Assembly: GCF_003664255.1 (NCBI RefSeq)
Contig: NZ_RCCV01000001.1
Location: 4,712,001-4,776,000 of the forward strand
DNA length: 64,000 bases
Direction: 5' to 3'
Origin: Micromonospora sp. M71_S20
GTDB lineage: Bacteria; Actinomycetota; Actinomycetes; Mycobacteriales; Micromonosporaceae
Shown: piece after piece, positions 10,701-19,476 of the stretch
How the letters are laid out: the number at the start of each line of letters is the position of its first letter
Position numbering within the stretch: the stretch's first letter is position 1
Notes under the pieces: generated by a model
The model's input: only the letters and a program-made list of their open reading frames with translations
Databases searched by the model: none
Told to the model about the DNA's origin: nothing
Made by a program: the position numbers and the translations under genes

Positions 10701-11423
10701 GGCGGCGAGCGCGCCCACGTCCCAGGCGTCCTCGTCCCCTCCGCCGGAGGCGTCGGCGGCGACCGTGCCGCCGGCGGCGAGCACGGTGACCAGCAGGGCG
10801 TCGCAGCGGGCGAAGAGCCCGAGCGGCCCCGCGCCGGCGGTGAGTCCGCGCAGCGAGCCGCAGTAGATGGGCAGCGGGTCGCCGCCGGCCGCGTCGACCG
10901 CGTCGGCGAGGACGTCGACGAACCCGGTGTTCCCGGCGAGGGCGTGCGCCCGGTAGAAGACGATCCCGACCGTCGGCCGGTCCGGCCGCGTGGGCCGCTC
11001 GCCGTGGATGCCGTACGTCGGGGTGGGCGCGGGCGGAGCGAAGCCCTCGCCGGTGAGCAGCACCGTGTCGGAGAGGAACCGGGCGAGCTGGGCGAGGTTC
11101 TCCGGCCCGCCCTCGACCAGGTAGGCCAGCGCCTGGGTGGCCACCCCGGAGGCCACGGTGGAGGCCGCCATCAGCTCCGCGTCCGGCACGTTCTCGCCGC
11201 CGAGCACGACCGTCGGCACGCCGGAGGCCAGCACCGCCGCGAGCCCGTCCGGCCACGCCTGCCGGCCGCCGAGCAGGCGTACGACGGCGAGGTCGACGCC
11301 GTCGAGCAGCGCCGGCACGGCGTCGGCGGCGACCCGGGCGGGGTTGGCGAGCCGGTAGTCGGCGTCGCTGGCGCGGGCGGCGAGCAGGTCGGTGTCGGCG
11401 GTGGACAGCAGCAGGATGCGCAC
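7755..11423 (-). CDS. cobN: Cobaltochelatase large subunit CobN
   Basis: 1222 aa, the usual length for CobN. Recognisable blocks include [89 protein letters not shown] and [18 protein letters not shown], all shared by CobN/BchH proteins. It inserts Co2+ into hydrogenobyrinate a,c-diamide with the AAA+/vWA partner encoded next to it. ATG at 11423. It heads the coupled part of the operon; the B12 riboswitch about 430 bp upstream probably controls it. Confidence 0.96.
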   Translation of the reverse strand: MRILLLSTADTDLLAARASDADYRLANPARVAADAVPALLDGVDLAVVRLLGGRQAWPDGLAAVLASGVPTVVLGGENVPDAELMAASTVASGVATQALAYLVEGGPENLAQLARFLSDTVLLTGEGFAPPAPTPTYGIHGERPTRPDRPTVGIVFYRAHALAGNTGFVDVLADAVDAAGGDPLPIYCGSLRGLTAGAGPLGLFARCDALLVTVLAAGGTVAADASGGGDEDAWDVGALAALDVPVIQALCLTSTREQWAASDAGLSPLDAAMQVAIPEFDGRIVTVPFSFKKIDADGLSTYAADPERAARVAGIAVRHARLRHVPQADKRLAVVLSSYPTKHSRVGNAVGLDTPASAVRLLAALADAGYHLGDAPVPDDGDALIHALIAAGGHDVEWLTPQQLGAAEARVPGETYRRWFAQVPAELRERMLAHWGEPPGGLYTDGGDIVLAGLRFGNVVLLIQPPRGFGENPIAIYHDPDLPPSHHYLAAYRWLAAPVADGGFGADAVVHLGKHGTLEWLPGKGLGLAADCAPDAVLGDLPLVYPFIVNDPGEGTQAKRRAHAVVVDHLVPPMARAETYGDLAKLEQLLDEYATVQALDPAKVPTLRAQIWELVRAAELHHDLHAERMPDADDFDDFVLHLDGYLCEVKDVQIRDGLHILAAAPTGEARVNLVLAVLRAPQVWGGARALPGLRQALAGAYGLDEQALLAAPGERLTVPEALTETVEGPGVTAADAVDLIEALARRLVVGMETLGWDVDAVDAVVEEVAGRAVPDAAAVLRFAATELVPRLDRTTDEIDRVVGALDGRFVPPGPSGSPTRGLVNVLPTGRNFYSVDPKAIPSRNAWDVGVALADSLLARHLADTGEYPRSVGLTVWGTSAMRTQGDDIAEILALLGCRPTWDDRSRRVTGVEVVPTAELGRPRVDVTVRISGFFRDAFPHVVALIDDAVRLVAALDEPAEQNFLRAHVAADLAEHGDERRATARVFGSKPGAYGAGLLPLIDARNWRSDADLAEVYAVWGGYAYGRGLDGREARADMERSFARIAVAVKNQDTREHDIVDSDDYFQYHGGMVAMVRHLTGAAPAAYVGDSAMPHDVRTRTLGEETRRVFRARVVNPKWIAAMRRHGYKGAFELAATVDYLFGYDATAGVVDDWMYEHLSAAYVFDDTTREFLEQSNPWALRGITERLLEAADRGLWAEPEPATLDRLRETYLASEGDLEERS

Positions 11424-11561
11424 GGACAGCTCCGGAGAGTGACGCCCGGGTCGACGCGGGGACGACCGGGCGATGCGGGGATGGGCGCGGTTCAGCGGGT
11501 ACGACGGGCCGGCGGCCGGCTCACCGGCGGGCCGGCGGGGTCGGGCGGCGCGGTGCGGGCG

Positions 11562-11807
11562 TCAGCGGTAGGTGGCGAGGGCGCGCCCGGGCACGGCGGC
11601 GAGCCGGCCGGTCACGGTGCGGGCACCACCGAATGCCGGGCGACCGACGGCGGGCGCGGTGCGGGCCGGCGGGTGCGCGGCGGCCCGGCGGCTGACCGGC
11701 GGGGCAGCGTTGCAGCCGCCCGCGGGAGAGCCGCCGCCAGCGGGGCCGCTGGCACGACCGGGCACGATGCGACGATGATCGTCGATGGGGGAGACGCGGT
11801 GCGTCAT
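11562..11807 (-). CDS. Small unknown ORF between riboswitch and cobN
   Basis: 81 codons beginning MTHRVSPIDDHRR and ending ALATYR. Its ATG (11807) is preceded by CGAGGAGGACCCG, the strongest Shine-Dalgarno in this operon head, just after the 3' end of the riboswitch; it ends 138 bp before cobN. No transmembrane segment is visible, so it does not look like CbtB or a small CbiN-like transporter. Composition is Ala/Pro/Arg-rich, which in DNA this GC-rich can arise by chance. It may be a leader ORF that couples riboswitch output to cobN, a lineage-specific protein, or noise; the ribosome site is the main argument for translation. Confidence 0.45.
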   Translation of the reverse strand: MTHRVSPIDDHRRIVPGRASGPAGGGSPAGGCNAAPPVSRRAAAHPPARTAPAVGRPAFGGARTVTGRLAAVPGRALATYR

Positions 11808-11849
11808 CGGGTCCTCCTCGGGTGTCCACGCCCTGGAATCGCTCCGACG

Positions 11850-12065
11850 GCCGAAGTATCCTGGCTCCCGGATCGACGCTCTCCCCCGGCCTTCCAACCG
11901 CGCACGCACGGCCGTGACTCACGAGGGGGGATCGCTCCCCGGTGACAGTGGCGGGACCGCGCCGGAATCGCACCGGCTTCCTTCACTGCCGTCAGGCCGC
12001 GAATGCTGCCACACCCCGGGCCGCCGGTCAACGCCGCCCCACCCCGGCTCACGGCACCTCGTGTC
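11850..12065 (-). promoter_or_regulatory. Cobalamin (B12) riboswitch
   Basis: Read on the minus strand, the core GGAAGCCGGTGCGATTCCGG is followed by CGCGGTCCCGCCACTGT, the B12 box, at about 11944-11981; the 3' closing block GGGAGCCAGGATAC is at about 11856-11869, and a GAGGTGCCGTG 5' block at about 12050-12060. Order and spacing match the adenosylcobalamin riboswitch class that precedes cob genes. A possible -10 TAATGAT lies at 12081-12087. Cobalamin binding is expected to shut off the small ORF and cobN operon; exact ends are approximate. Confidence 0.93.
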
Positions 12066-12316
12066 GATCGACGGGGAGCGATCATTACGCCCTTTCAGGC
12101 ACGCCTTTCGCATTGTCGTCGACCGATGTAAGGTCTGAGCCGCCGAATACCGTGACGGTGGCCCCGGAACGCGCACGGGCCGAGCGTCCCGGCACCCGCG
12201 CGCACCCCGGCGCCCGCGTGCCGTTCCGCTTCCCCAGCAGGCAGGCTGCGGCGCGCGGGAAGCGTCCTCGTCTGCCCGACGTGGTGACGGGGACCTCGAC
12301 CACGGTCGACGTCGGC

Positions 12317-12973
12317 TCACCGGCCGGCGAGCCCCGATTCGTAGCCCGCGATCACCAGCTGCGCCCGGTCGCGGGCGGCCAGCTTCGTCAGCAACCGGCC
12401 GATGTGCGTCTTCACGGTGCCCCGGCTGAGGTGCAGGTGCCGCTCGATCTCGGCGTTGGACATCCCACGGGTGATCAACGTCAACACCTCCCGTTCCCGC
12501 CGGGTCACCCCGTCGAGCCGTCCGGACACCCGCCGGGCGGCCGGCAGTCGGGTGAACTCGGCGATGAGCCGCCGGGTGACGCTCGGGGCCAGCAGCGCCT
12601 CGCCGGCGGCGACCACCCGGATCGCGTCGAGCAGCCGCACGGGTGGCGTGTCCTTGAGCAGGAAACCGCTCGCCCCGGCACGCAACGCCCGGTACACGTA
12701 CTCGTCGAGGTCGAACGTGGTGAGGATGAGCACCCGCGGCGCGTCCCGGAGCGCGGTGACCTGCTCGGTGGCGGCGATACCGTCCAGTTCGGGCATCCGG
12801 ATGTCCATCAGGACCACGTCGGGCGCGTACGCCCGTGCGAGTTCCACGGCGGCGCGCCCGGTGCCGGCCTCCGCCACCACGGTCATCCCGGGGGTGGCGT
12901 CGACCAGCAGGCGGAGGGCCCCGCGCAGCAGCGCCTCGTCGTCGGCCAGGAGCACGCGTACCGGCTCACTCAT
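12317..12973 (-). CDS. NarL/LuxR-family response regulator
   Basis: 218 aa. N-terminal receiver domain with VRVLLADDEALLRGALR, phospho-acceptor Asp in VVLMDIRMPELDG (about residue 54), T/K positions in VLILTTFD and GFLLKDT; C-terminal LuxR-type HTH beginning LDGVTRREREVLTLITRG and ending in TVKTHIGRLLTKL. ATG at 12973 overlaps the kinase gene stop by 8 bp, so kinase and regulator form one two-component operon. The target is unknown. The regulator itself is intact although its kinase partner is frameshifted. Confidence 0.93.
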   Translation of the reverse strand: MSEPVRVLLADDEALLRGALRLLVDATPGMTVVAEAGTGRAAVELARAYAPDVVLMDIRMPELDGIAATEQVTALRDAPRVLILTTFDLDEYVYRALRAGASGFLLKDTPPVRLLDAIRVVAAGEALLAPSVTRRLIAEFTRLPAARRVSGRLDGVTRREREVLTLITRGMSNAEIERHLHLSRGTVKTHIGRLLTKLAARDRAQLVIAGYESGLAGR

Positions 12974-14107
12974 CGTCGGACACCCCCACGGTGAACGGCA
13001 ACCGGGCACGGACGGCGAACCCGCCGCCGGGCGCGGGGCCGGCCTCCAGGCTGCCGCCGTGCATCGCCGCCCGTTCGCGCATCCCCCGCAGGCCGTGGCC
13101 GGGCGGCCCCACGGCACGCCCCGCCGTCCGGTCGCGACGACGGCGACGGTCAGCACCCCGGGCCCGATCGCGACGGCGATCCGGCAGCGGGTCGGGCCCG
13201 CGTGGCGCAGCACGTTGGTGAGCGCCTCCTGCACGATCCGGTACGCCGAGGCCTGCACGGCCGCCGGCACCCGCGACAGGTCGGGCGCCACCTCCAGGTC
13301 GACGGCGACGCCGGCGAGGCGGACGTCCGCCATCAGCCGGTCGAGTTCGGCGAAGCTCGGCGCGGTGTCGACCGGATCGCGCAGCGCGCCGAGCACGACC
13401 CGGACGTCGTCGAGGGCCGCCCGGCTGACCCGCTCGATCGCGGCCAGGGCGTCCCGGCCCTGGCCGGGATGGCTGTCGGCGAGGTGGTTGGCGACCGCCG
13501 CCCGCATCGCGATCACGCTCAGGCTGTGCCCGACCACGTCGTGGATGTCCCGGGCGATGCGCAACCGCTCCTCGGCCACCGCCCGGTCGGCACGCAGCTC
13601 GGCGAGCTGGGCGGCGTGCTGCCGGCGGGCGCGTACCGCCCGGCCGAGCGCCCACGAGCCGGCGATCACGGTCGCGGCGTAGAGCAGGACCGGCACCGGC
13701 GTGGCCGCGAACGACTCCTCCCCCGGCCGGATCGGGACCACCGGCAGCCCGGGTACCGCCGTGGCCGACACGCCCCCTGCCGTGACGCCCGCGAGCGCCC
13801 CGACGAGCGCCGCCCCGGCCCGCCGGGTGGGGGCGCACAGGGCGGGCGGGTAGAGCGCGAGCGCCACCGCGAACACCACGGCGTCGCCGGCGACCCCGAC
13901 CGCGACCGCCACGGCCCCGGCCACCACCACGACGGTGAGCACCGGCAATGGCCAGCGCCGGCGGAGGGCGAGGGGGAGCCCGAACAGCACGGCCAGTCCT
14001 CCGGCGAGCACCGGGGCGGCGGGCGTCCGGAACACCGCGAGGGGTACGAGGGCCACTGCCGCCAGCGCGTCGAACGCCACCAGCCGCCGCGGCCCGAGCC
14101 GCTCCAT
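12966..14107 (-). pseudogene. NarL-type sensor histidine kinase with 1-bp frameshift
   Basis: About 380 codons if repaired. The N-terminal frame (from ATG 14107; GTG 14116 also possible) encodes four to five membrane helices, then a HisKA_3 dimerisation domain with RIARDIHDVVGHSLSV and an N box RIVQEALTNVLRHAG. Near 13131-13143 that frame runs into nonsense residues (VVATGRRGVPWG), and the real C-terminal part, GPPGHGLRGMRERAAMHGG to the stop at 12966, is in another frame. Adding one base at GTCGTCG-CGAC would restore a G1-box aspartate and the full catalytic domain. Either a true frameshift mutation or a sequencing error; without repair the ATP-binding domain is lost. Confidence 0.85.
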
Positions 14108-14224
14108 GGTGACCACCCGGCCACCGTATCCGCCCGACGACCGCCGGGCGTCGGACCAGGGTCCGATGCCGGTCCGGACCGCGCTCCGATGTGCGCGGGC
14201 GGTCGGCCGGCCCAGAATCCCGGC

Positions 14225-15678
14225 ATGACCGTCCGATTCCTCGCCGCGGTCGCCGCCGTGGCGCTCGCCGCGTCGCCGGCTCCGGCGCCCGCCGCCGGAT
14301 CTCCGGCCCGTGTCGACGCCCCTGCCGTCGACGCCCTCGTCCGGGAGTACCGCGAGGCGACCGGGCTGCCCGGTGTCGCGGTGGCCGTCACCCGGGGAAC
14401 CGACGTGCTGCACGCCGCCGGCTACGGCCACACCCCTGCCGGCGCCCCGGTCACCGCGTACACCCCCATGGCCGTGGCGTCGGTGAGCAAGTCGTTCACC
14501 GCCCTGGCGGTGATGCAGCTGGTGGAGGCCGGCCGGGTGGAACTCGACGGCCCGGTCCGGCGGCACCTGCCCGAGTTCACGATGGCCGATCCCCGCGCGG
14601 CCACGATCACCGTACGGCAGCTGCTGGACTGGAGCAGACCTCCGGTATGTCGGACAGGACGTTTCCCGCGTTCAGCCGGCGGCAGCCGGGCTCGTTGCGG
14701 GAGGCCGTGGCGGGGATGCGCACCGCGCGGCTGGCCGCCGCCCCCGGCACGCGGTGGGAGTACCACAACCCGAACTTCCAGGTGGCCGCGCGCCTGGTGG
14801 AGGTCGTCAGCGGCCGCACGTTCGACGACTACCTACGGACTTACGTCTTCGGTCCGCTCGGCATGGCCGACAGCCGCACCATCGACGTGGCCGCCGAGCT
14901 GCCGGCGAGCGCGCGCGGTCACCTGATGATCCTCGGCGCGGCCGTCGCCCTGCCGGAGCCGCCGGCCTTCGGCAACGGTTCCGGCGGGGTGCTCAGCTCC
15001 GCGCGCGACATGGCGGCGTGGCTGGTCGCGCAGGGCAACCGGGGTCGCGGCCCGGACGGCACGTCGATCGTCTCCCCTCCGGGCCTCGCCACGCTGCACC
15101 GCCCGTCGGCCGTCTCGGGCTCCTACGCCCTCGGCTGGTCCGTCGGAAGGACCGCCTCGGGGGCGCCGACGATCGGACACGGCGGCGACCTGTTCACCTC
15201 GACGGCGTACCAGGCGCTGCTGCCCGCATCCGGCCACGGTGTGGCGGTCATGGCGAACACCGGCCTGTCCCACGGCCACGCCTCAGCCCTCGCCGAGCGG
15301 CTCATCGCGCTGATCGAGGGAACGCCGCCACCCCCGGCGGGTACGCCGCTCGTGGTCGTCGACGCGGTGCTGCTGGTGCTCGCCGTCGCCACGGCGGCGC
15401 TCGCGGGTCGGGCCGTGCTCCGCTCGCGCCGCTGGGCGGCCGGCCGGGTGGTACGCCCGTGGACGCTGGTGAGGCTGCTCCCGCTGCTCGCGCCCCTGCT
15501 GCTGCTCGCCTCGATCCACCGGGTGGTCGGCGCGCTCTACCGGGGCCGCGACGTCGCCTGGGTCCAGGTGGCGTACCTCTATCCGACGTTCATGGTGCTG
15601 CTCGCCACCGCGACGCTGGGGTCCGCCGCCGTGCTCGTGGCGCGGCTCTTCCGACTCGGGCGACGCGAGCGCGCCTGA
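14225..15678 (+). pseudogene. Membrane-anchored serine beta-lactamase-like hydrolase, broken by a 5-bp duplication
   Basis: The 5' frame (ATG 14225) encodes an exported protein: an Ala-rich signal peptide, then MAVASVSKSFTALAVMQL with the SxxK nucleophile motif, then VRQLLD. At 14624-14633 the pentamer CTGGA occurs twice in tandem; removing one copy restores Gln-Leu-Leu-Glu-Gln-Thr-Ser-Gly-Met and rejoins the downstream frame. That frame carries the YHNPNF tyrosine motif, the IGHGGDLF (HxG) motif and three C-terminal membrane helices, ending at 15678. Family members are class C beta-lactamase/DD-peptidase-like (beta-lactamase superfamily). A possible leaderless -10 (CAGAAT) lies 6 nt before the ATG. 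As it stands, only an approximately 230-aa garbled product would be made. Confidence 0.88.
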
Positions 15679-15693
15679 CGACGGGCGTACCGG

Positions 15694-16029
15694 TCAGCGG
15701 GCGTGGCGCTCCGGGTGGGCCCGGTTCCACGCCCGCATCCGCTCCGGGTAGCCGGTGCGGGCGGCCTCGTACAGCGGCACCGCGTGCTTGCGGGCGATGG
15801 ACCCGGCGGCACGCGGCGAGCCGGTGCGCCGGCGGATCCACTCGCCGTCGTGGGCGATGGCGACCACGGTGGTGTCCGTCGCGGTGGTCTCCGGTTCCAG
15901 GTAGAACTCCACGCCCTGGCGGCTGGTCACGAACGCCTCCAGCGCGGCCAGGTCCTCCCGGGTCGCCTCCCGGTCGAGCTTCGTCGGGGTCGGGTCGGCG
16001 GCCCGCGACCGCCGGTTGAACCAGCCCAT
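15694..16029 (-). CDS. Conserved small protein of unknown function
   Basis: 111 aa beginning MGWFNRRSRAADPTPTKLD; ATG at 16029 follows GGAGAGGAGCGGGAC, a good Shine-Dalgarno. No membrane segment. A central stretch VEFYLEPETTATDTTVVAIAH and a charged C terminus RMRAWNRAHPERHAR are visible. I recognise the style of a conserved actinobacterial hypothetical protein but no functional domain. It is convergent with the broken hydrolase and separate from the MFS gene upstream. Confidence 0.75.
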   Translation of the reverse strand: MGWFNRRSRAADPTPTKLDREATREDLAALEAFVTSRQGVEFYLEPETTATDTTVVAIAHDGEWIRRRTGSPRAAGSIARKHAVPLYEAARTGYPERMRAWNRAHPERHAR

Positions 16030-16119
16030 GTCCCGCTCCTCTCCTCCGGGTCCTCCCAGTGCAGCACCCAAACCTGCGAGGCGGCTGCGAGCGGGGTGTG
16101 AGTGCCCTGCCAGGCGACC

Positions 16120-17340
16120 TCAGCGGGCCGGCGGGCGGGTGGCCGGCACCAGGGCGAGGGTGGGCAGCAGCAGCAGCGGCACCACGAGCAGGGCGTGCAG
16201 CGTGCCGACCCGGTCGCCGAGCAGGCCGAGCAGCGGCGGGCCGGCGAGGAAGGCGGTGTAGCCGATCACGGCGACCACGCTGACCCGGGCCGGCGCCCGC
16301 TGCTCCTCGTCGGCCGCCGCGCTCATCCCGACCGGGAAGCCCAGCGACGCGCCGATCCCCCAGAGCGCGACGCCGGCGATCGCCACCGGTCCGGACCCGG
16401 CGAGCACCGCCACGCCCGCGCCGAACGTGGCGAGCAGGATCGTGGCCGACAGGACGGGCACCCGACCCCACCGGTCGAGCGCGACCGTGCCCACCGTGCG
16501 CCCCAGGGTCATGCCGACGACGAAGACGCCGAAGACGGCGGCCCCGGCCGCCTCGCTGAGGTCGTACCCGTCGATGAAGGCGACGGCGAGCCAGTCGTTG
16601 GCGCTGCCCTCGGCGAACGCCGCCACCAGCACCAGCAGCCCGATGAGCAGGGTTCGCGGCTCCCGCCAGGCGGCGAGCAGGTCGCGGCGGCGCTCGGCCG
16701 GGGCGGCCGACGCCGAGGAGGTGCCGGCCTCGGCCGCCGGCAGGAACGACCGGACGGCCAGCAGCGTGCCGAGCAGCACCACCGCGGCCAGGACGGCGAG
16801 GTGCGCGGCGACCGGTACGCCGAGGCGGGCGGACCCGGCACCGAGCCCGGCGCCGGCCACGGAACCGAGGCTCCACGCAGCGTGGAAGCGGGGCATGATG
16901 GTACGCCCGAGCCTCCGCTCGACCACCGCGCCCTCGACGTTCATCGCCACGTCGCAGATGCCGGAGCCGTAGCCGAGCGCGCACAGCCCCACCGCGACCC
17001 CGGGCAGGGAACCGGTCGGGGCGGCGACCCCGGCCACGGTCAGCCCCGCCGCGACGAGCGCGCTGCCGAGGGCCACCGTGCGGGCCGTACCGAGCCGCTG
17101 CGCCACCAGGCCGGCGGTGGGCATCGCCAGCAACGAGCCGACGGACATGGCGAGCAGGAGCAGCCCGAGCCGGCCCGCGCTGAGCCCGAGCGCGTCGCGG
17201 ACGGCGGGCACCCGGGAGAACCAGGTGGCCACGGCCAGGCCGTTGAGCGCGAAGACCACGGCCACGCCGGTGCGGGCGGCCAACACCACCCGGGGTACGG
17301 CCGGGGGCGGCGCGGTGGGCGGGGCGGCGGTGCGGCTCAC
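16120..17340 (-). CDS. MFS transporter (YbjJ-like)
   Basis: 406 aa with about 12 hydrophobic helices, two six-helix halves split by a short Ala/Glu-rich loop near residue 205 (AEAGTSSASAAPAERRR). The motif WFSRVPAVRDALGLS at the first periplasmic loop and GYGSGICDVAMNVEGAVVER resemble the YbjJ/Fsr-like group of the major facilitator superfamily. GTG start at 17340 preceded by AGAGGACCGCC. It is divergent from a LacI-family gene with a perfect palindrome between them, so it is probably the regulated target; the substrate (drug or sugar) is unknown. Confidence 0.87.
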   Translation of the reverse strand: MSRTAAPPTAPPPAVPRVVLAARTGVAVVFALNGLAVATWFSRVPAVRDALGLSAGRLGLLLLAMSVGSLLAMPTAGLVAQRLGTARTVALGSALVAAGLTVAGVAAPTGSLPGVAVGLCALGYGSGICDVAMNVEGAVVERRLGRTIMPRFHAAWSLGSVAGAGLGAGSARLGVPVAAHLAVLAAVVLLGTLLAVRSFLPAAEAGTSSASAAPAERRRDLLAAWREPRTLLIGLLVLVAAFAEGSANDWLAVAFIDGYDLSEAAGAAVFGVFVVGMTLGRTVGTVALDRWGRVPVLSATILLATFGAGVAVLAGSGPVAIAGVALWGIGASLGFPVGMSAAADEEQRAPARVSVVAVIGYTAFLAGPPLLGLLGDRVGTLHALLVVPLLLLPTLALVPATRPPAR

Positions 17341-17385
17341 GGTGGCGGTCCTCTCGCCTCGGGTGGTCTGCCGTCCGATCCCACA

Positions 17386-17403
17386 CCTGAGAGCGCTCTC
17401 AGG
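17386..17403. promoter_or_regulatory. Palindromic LacI-type operator
   Basis: The 18-bp sequence CCTGAGAGCGCTCTCAGG is a perfect palindrome with a central CG, as in GalR/LacI operators. It lies 46 bp before the MFS start and 96 bp before the LacI-family start, so the regulator probably represses both divergent genes from here. Confidence 0.8.
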
Positions 17404-17498
17404 ACAACCCGGTCCCGCCCCTTACCGTCGGCGCGCCGGGGAGGGATGATTCGGTCGACCGTCCACGCCGCGACGGCCGAATCACGGGGAGGACCGGG

Positions 17499-18485
17499 AT
17501 GACGACGACGCACCGACCACCGACCCTCCAGGACGTCGCCCGGGTGGCGGGGGTCTCCCGGGCCACCGCCTCGCGGGTGATCGCCGGCACCGGCTACGCC
17601 TCCCCCGCCGCCCGTGAACGGGTGAGTCGAGCCGCCGACCGGCTCGGCTACGCGCCGAACCCGGCGGCCCGCGCGCTGGTCCGGGGCACCGGGTTCCGGC
17701 TGGTGGTGGCGGTGACCGGCACCGCCGCCACGGTCCTCGACGACCCGTACGTCCACCGGGTGCTCGGCGCGTGCGCCCGGGTCTGCGCCCCGCACGGGCT
17801 CGGGGTGACACTGCACTGGCTGCCCACCCGGGCGCCGGGCGAGGTGCGCCGGCTGGCCGGGGACCGCGGCGTCGGCGGGGTCGTCCTGATCAACACCACC
17901 GAGGGGGTGCTGGACGCGGTCCCGGCGAGGCTGCGCGGCCGGGTGGCCTCGATCGGCATCGGCTCCGCCCTCGTACCGGCCTTCGACGTGGACAACGGCG
18001 GCGGCACCGAGGCCGTCGTCCGGCACCTGTACGCCACCGGGCGCCGCCGCATCGCCATGGTGACCGGGCCCCGCTGGCTGTCCTGCGCCGGCCGGTCGGT
18101 CGGCGCGTACCGGCGGATCGTGCGCGACGCCGCCCTGCCGGAGCGGCTGGTGCCGGGGGACTTCAGCGCGGACCGCGGCCGGGCGGCGGCCCGGGAGGTG
18201 CTGGAACGCTGGCCGGACACGGACGCGATCGTCGGCAGCAGCGACGCGACCGCGCTCGGGGTGATCGACCGGCTGCGCGGCGACGGCGTCCAGGTGCCCG
18301 GGGACGTCGCCGTCACCGGCTTCGACGACATCCCGCTCGCCGCGATGACCACCCCCGCGCTGACCACGGCGACGCATCCGGTGACGCAGATCGCCACGGC
18401 GGCGGCGACGGCCGTGCTGGACGGGCGGCCGGTGCCGCCGGCGACGATGTTCCCGTCCCGGCTGGTCCGCCGGGTGAGCGGATGA
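17499..18485 (+). CDS. LacI-family transcriptional regulator
   Basis: 328 aa. N-terminal HTH TLQDVARVAGVSRATASRVI with the hinge helix region NPAARALVRG, then a periplasmic-binding-protein-like sensor domain ending in VTGFDDIPLAAMTTPALTT, all canonical for LacI/GalR proteins. ATG at 17499 follows GGGGAGGACCGGG. It probably binds the palindrome at 17386-17403 and controls the divergent MFS gene; the effector cannot be read from sequence. Confidence 0.94.
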   Translation: MTTTHRPPTLQDVARVAGVSRATASRVIAGTGYASPAARERVSRAADRLGYAPNPAARALVRGTGFRLVVAVTGTAATVLDDPYVHRVLGACARVCAPHGLGVTLHWLPTRAPGEVRRLAGDRGVGGVVLINTTEGVLDAVPARLRGRVASIGIGSALVPAFDVDNGGGTEAVVRHLYATGRRRIAMVTGPRWLSCAGRSVGAYRRIVRDAALPERLVPGDFSADRGRAAAREVLERWPDTDAIVGSSDATALGVIDRLRGDGVQVPGDVAVTGFDDIPLAAMTTPALTTATHPVTQIATAAATAVLDGRPVPPATMFPSRLVRRVSG

Positions 18486-18643
18486 GCCGGCCTCCCGCCG
18501 GAGCCGCGCCGGCGGGACTCGCCTCGTGGACGGGTGCGCCGACCGCCGACCGCGTCCGTGCCGGGTCGCGCCGGTGGGATTGAGCGTCGGGTTGGCGGGT
18601 AACCGCCGGCGCATGCCCGCCCAGGACGAGGAGCGGTGATCCC

Positions 18644-19345
18644 GTGGCCGAGCCCGCGCCGCCGCACCGGCAGCCGGAGGAGAACTTCCGGCACGGCCGG
18701 CTCGCCGCGCGTCCGGCGCCGCCGACCACCCTGGCCGCCGCCGGGCTGGCGTCGCTGACCGACCCACGGGGCGCCGCGCTGGCGATGGTGTACGCCCCGG
18801 AGCCGGTCGACGGCCCCCCGTACCGGCTGGTGCTGCTCCTGCACGGGGCCGGCGGCTCGGCCCGGCAGGGGCTGGACCTGCTGCTGCCGGTCGCCGACGC
18901 GCACCGCCTGCTGCTGGTCGCCCCGCAGGCGGTGGCGAGCAGCTGGGACCTGATCGGCGGCGAGGGCTTCGGTACGGACGTACGGCGCATCGACGGCCTG
19001 CTGGCCACGGTCTTCGCCGGCTACCCCGTGGCGCGGGTGGCGTTCGGCGGGTTCTCCGACGGCGCCTCGTACGCCCTCTCCCTGGGCCTGACCAACGGCG
19101 ACCTGGTCGACGCGGTGGTGGCCTTCTCCCCCGGTTTCGCCGCGCCGCTGGTCACCCACGGCCGGCCCCGGGTCTACGTCTCGCACGGCGCGCGGGACCC
19201 GGTCCTGCCGGTGGACGTGTGCAGCCGCCGCCTGGTCCCCCGCCTGCGCTCCCTCGGCTACGACGTCACCTACGACGAGTTCCCGGGCCCCCACGAGATC
19301 CCCCCGCCCATCCGCACCCGCGCCACCACCTGGCTGACCACCTGA
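18644..19345 (+). CDS. Alpha/beta hydrolase, phospholipase/carboxylesterase family
   Basis: 233 aa, no signal peptide. Oxyanion loop LLLHGAGGSA near residue 65, nucleophile elbow GGFSDGASYA (GxSxG) around residue 145, acid VSHGARDPVLPV and catalytic His in FPGPHEIPP near the C terminus give a complete triad in the expected order. Family members are small cytosolic esterases or thioesterases. GTG at 18644 preceded by GACGAGGAGCGG. No operon partner; substrate unknown. Confidence 0.88.
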   Translation: MAEPAPPHRQPEENFRHGRLAARPAPPTTLAAAGLASLTDPRGAALAMVYAPEPVDGPPYRLVLLLHGAGGSARQGLDLLLPVADAHRLLLVAPQAVASSWDLIGGEGFGTDVRRIDGLLATVFAGYPVARVAFGGFSDGASYALSLGLTNGDLVDAVVAFSPGFAAPLVTHGRPRVYVSHGARDPVLPVDVCSRRLVPRLRSLGYDVTYDEFPGPHEIPPPIRTRATTWLTT

Positions 19346-19366
19346 CCCCGCCCCGCCCGCGCCGCT

Positions 19367-19446
19367 CCCGTCGATCATGCAGTGCTGGTGGCCGGTATGG
19401 GGGGTAAGTGGCTTTCGTGGGGAATCACGACTGCATGATTGACGGG
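19367..19446. repeat. Imperfect palindromic intergenic repeat, copy A
   Basis: Arms CCCGTCGATCATGCAGT (19367-19383) and its inverse at 19430-19446 match at 16 of 17 positions around a 46-bp spacer. It sits between the esterase and the AraC-type gene and shares the GATCAT and CCGG style of the repeats at 24851 and 26055. It could also act as a bidirectional hairpin terminator for the esterase. Confidence 0.8.
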
Positions 19447-19476
19447 GCGACGGCGGGACGTGGTTAGGATCCGGGC

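Noticed and set aside
11562..11807. CbtB or other small cobalt transporter after the B12 riboswitch
   Set aside because: No membrane helix and no His-rich metal motif in the 81-codon frame.
12085..12303. Small ORF upstream of the riboswitch
   Set aside because: No Shine-Dalgarno, Arg/Gly/Ala-rich composition, and it lies where the riboswitch promoter is expected.
12317..14566. A single long minus-strand frame that joins kinase and response regulator
   Set aside because: The kinase frame becomes nonsense near 13140 and the true kinase C terminus is in another frame with a proper stop at 12966; the regulator has its own ATG, so this is not a hybrid kinase-regulator fusion.
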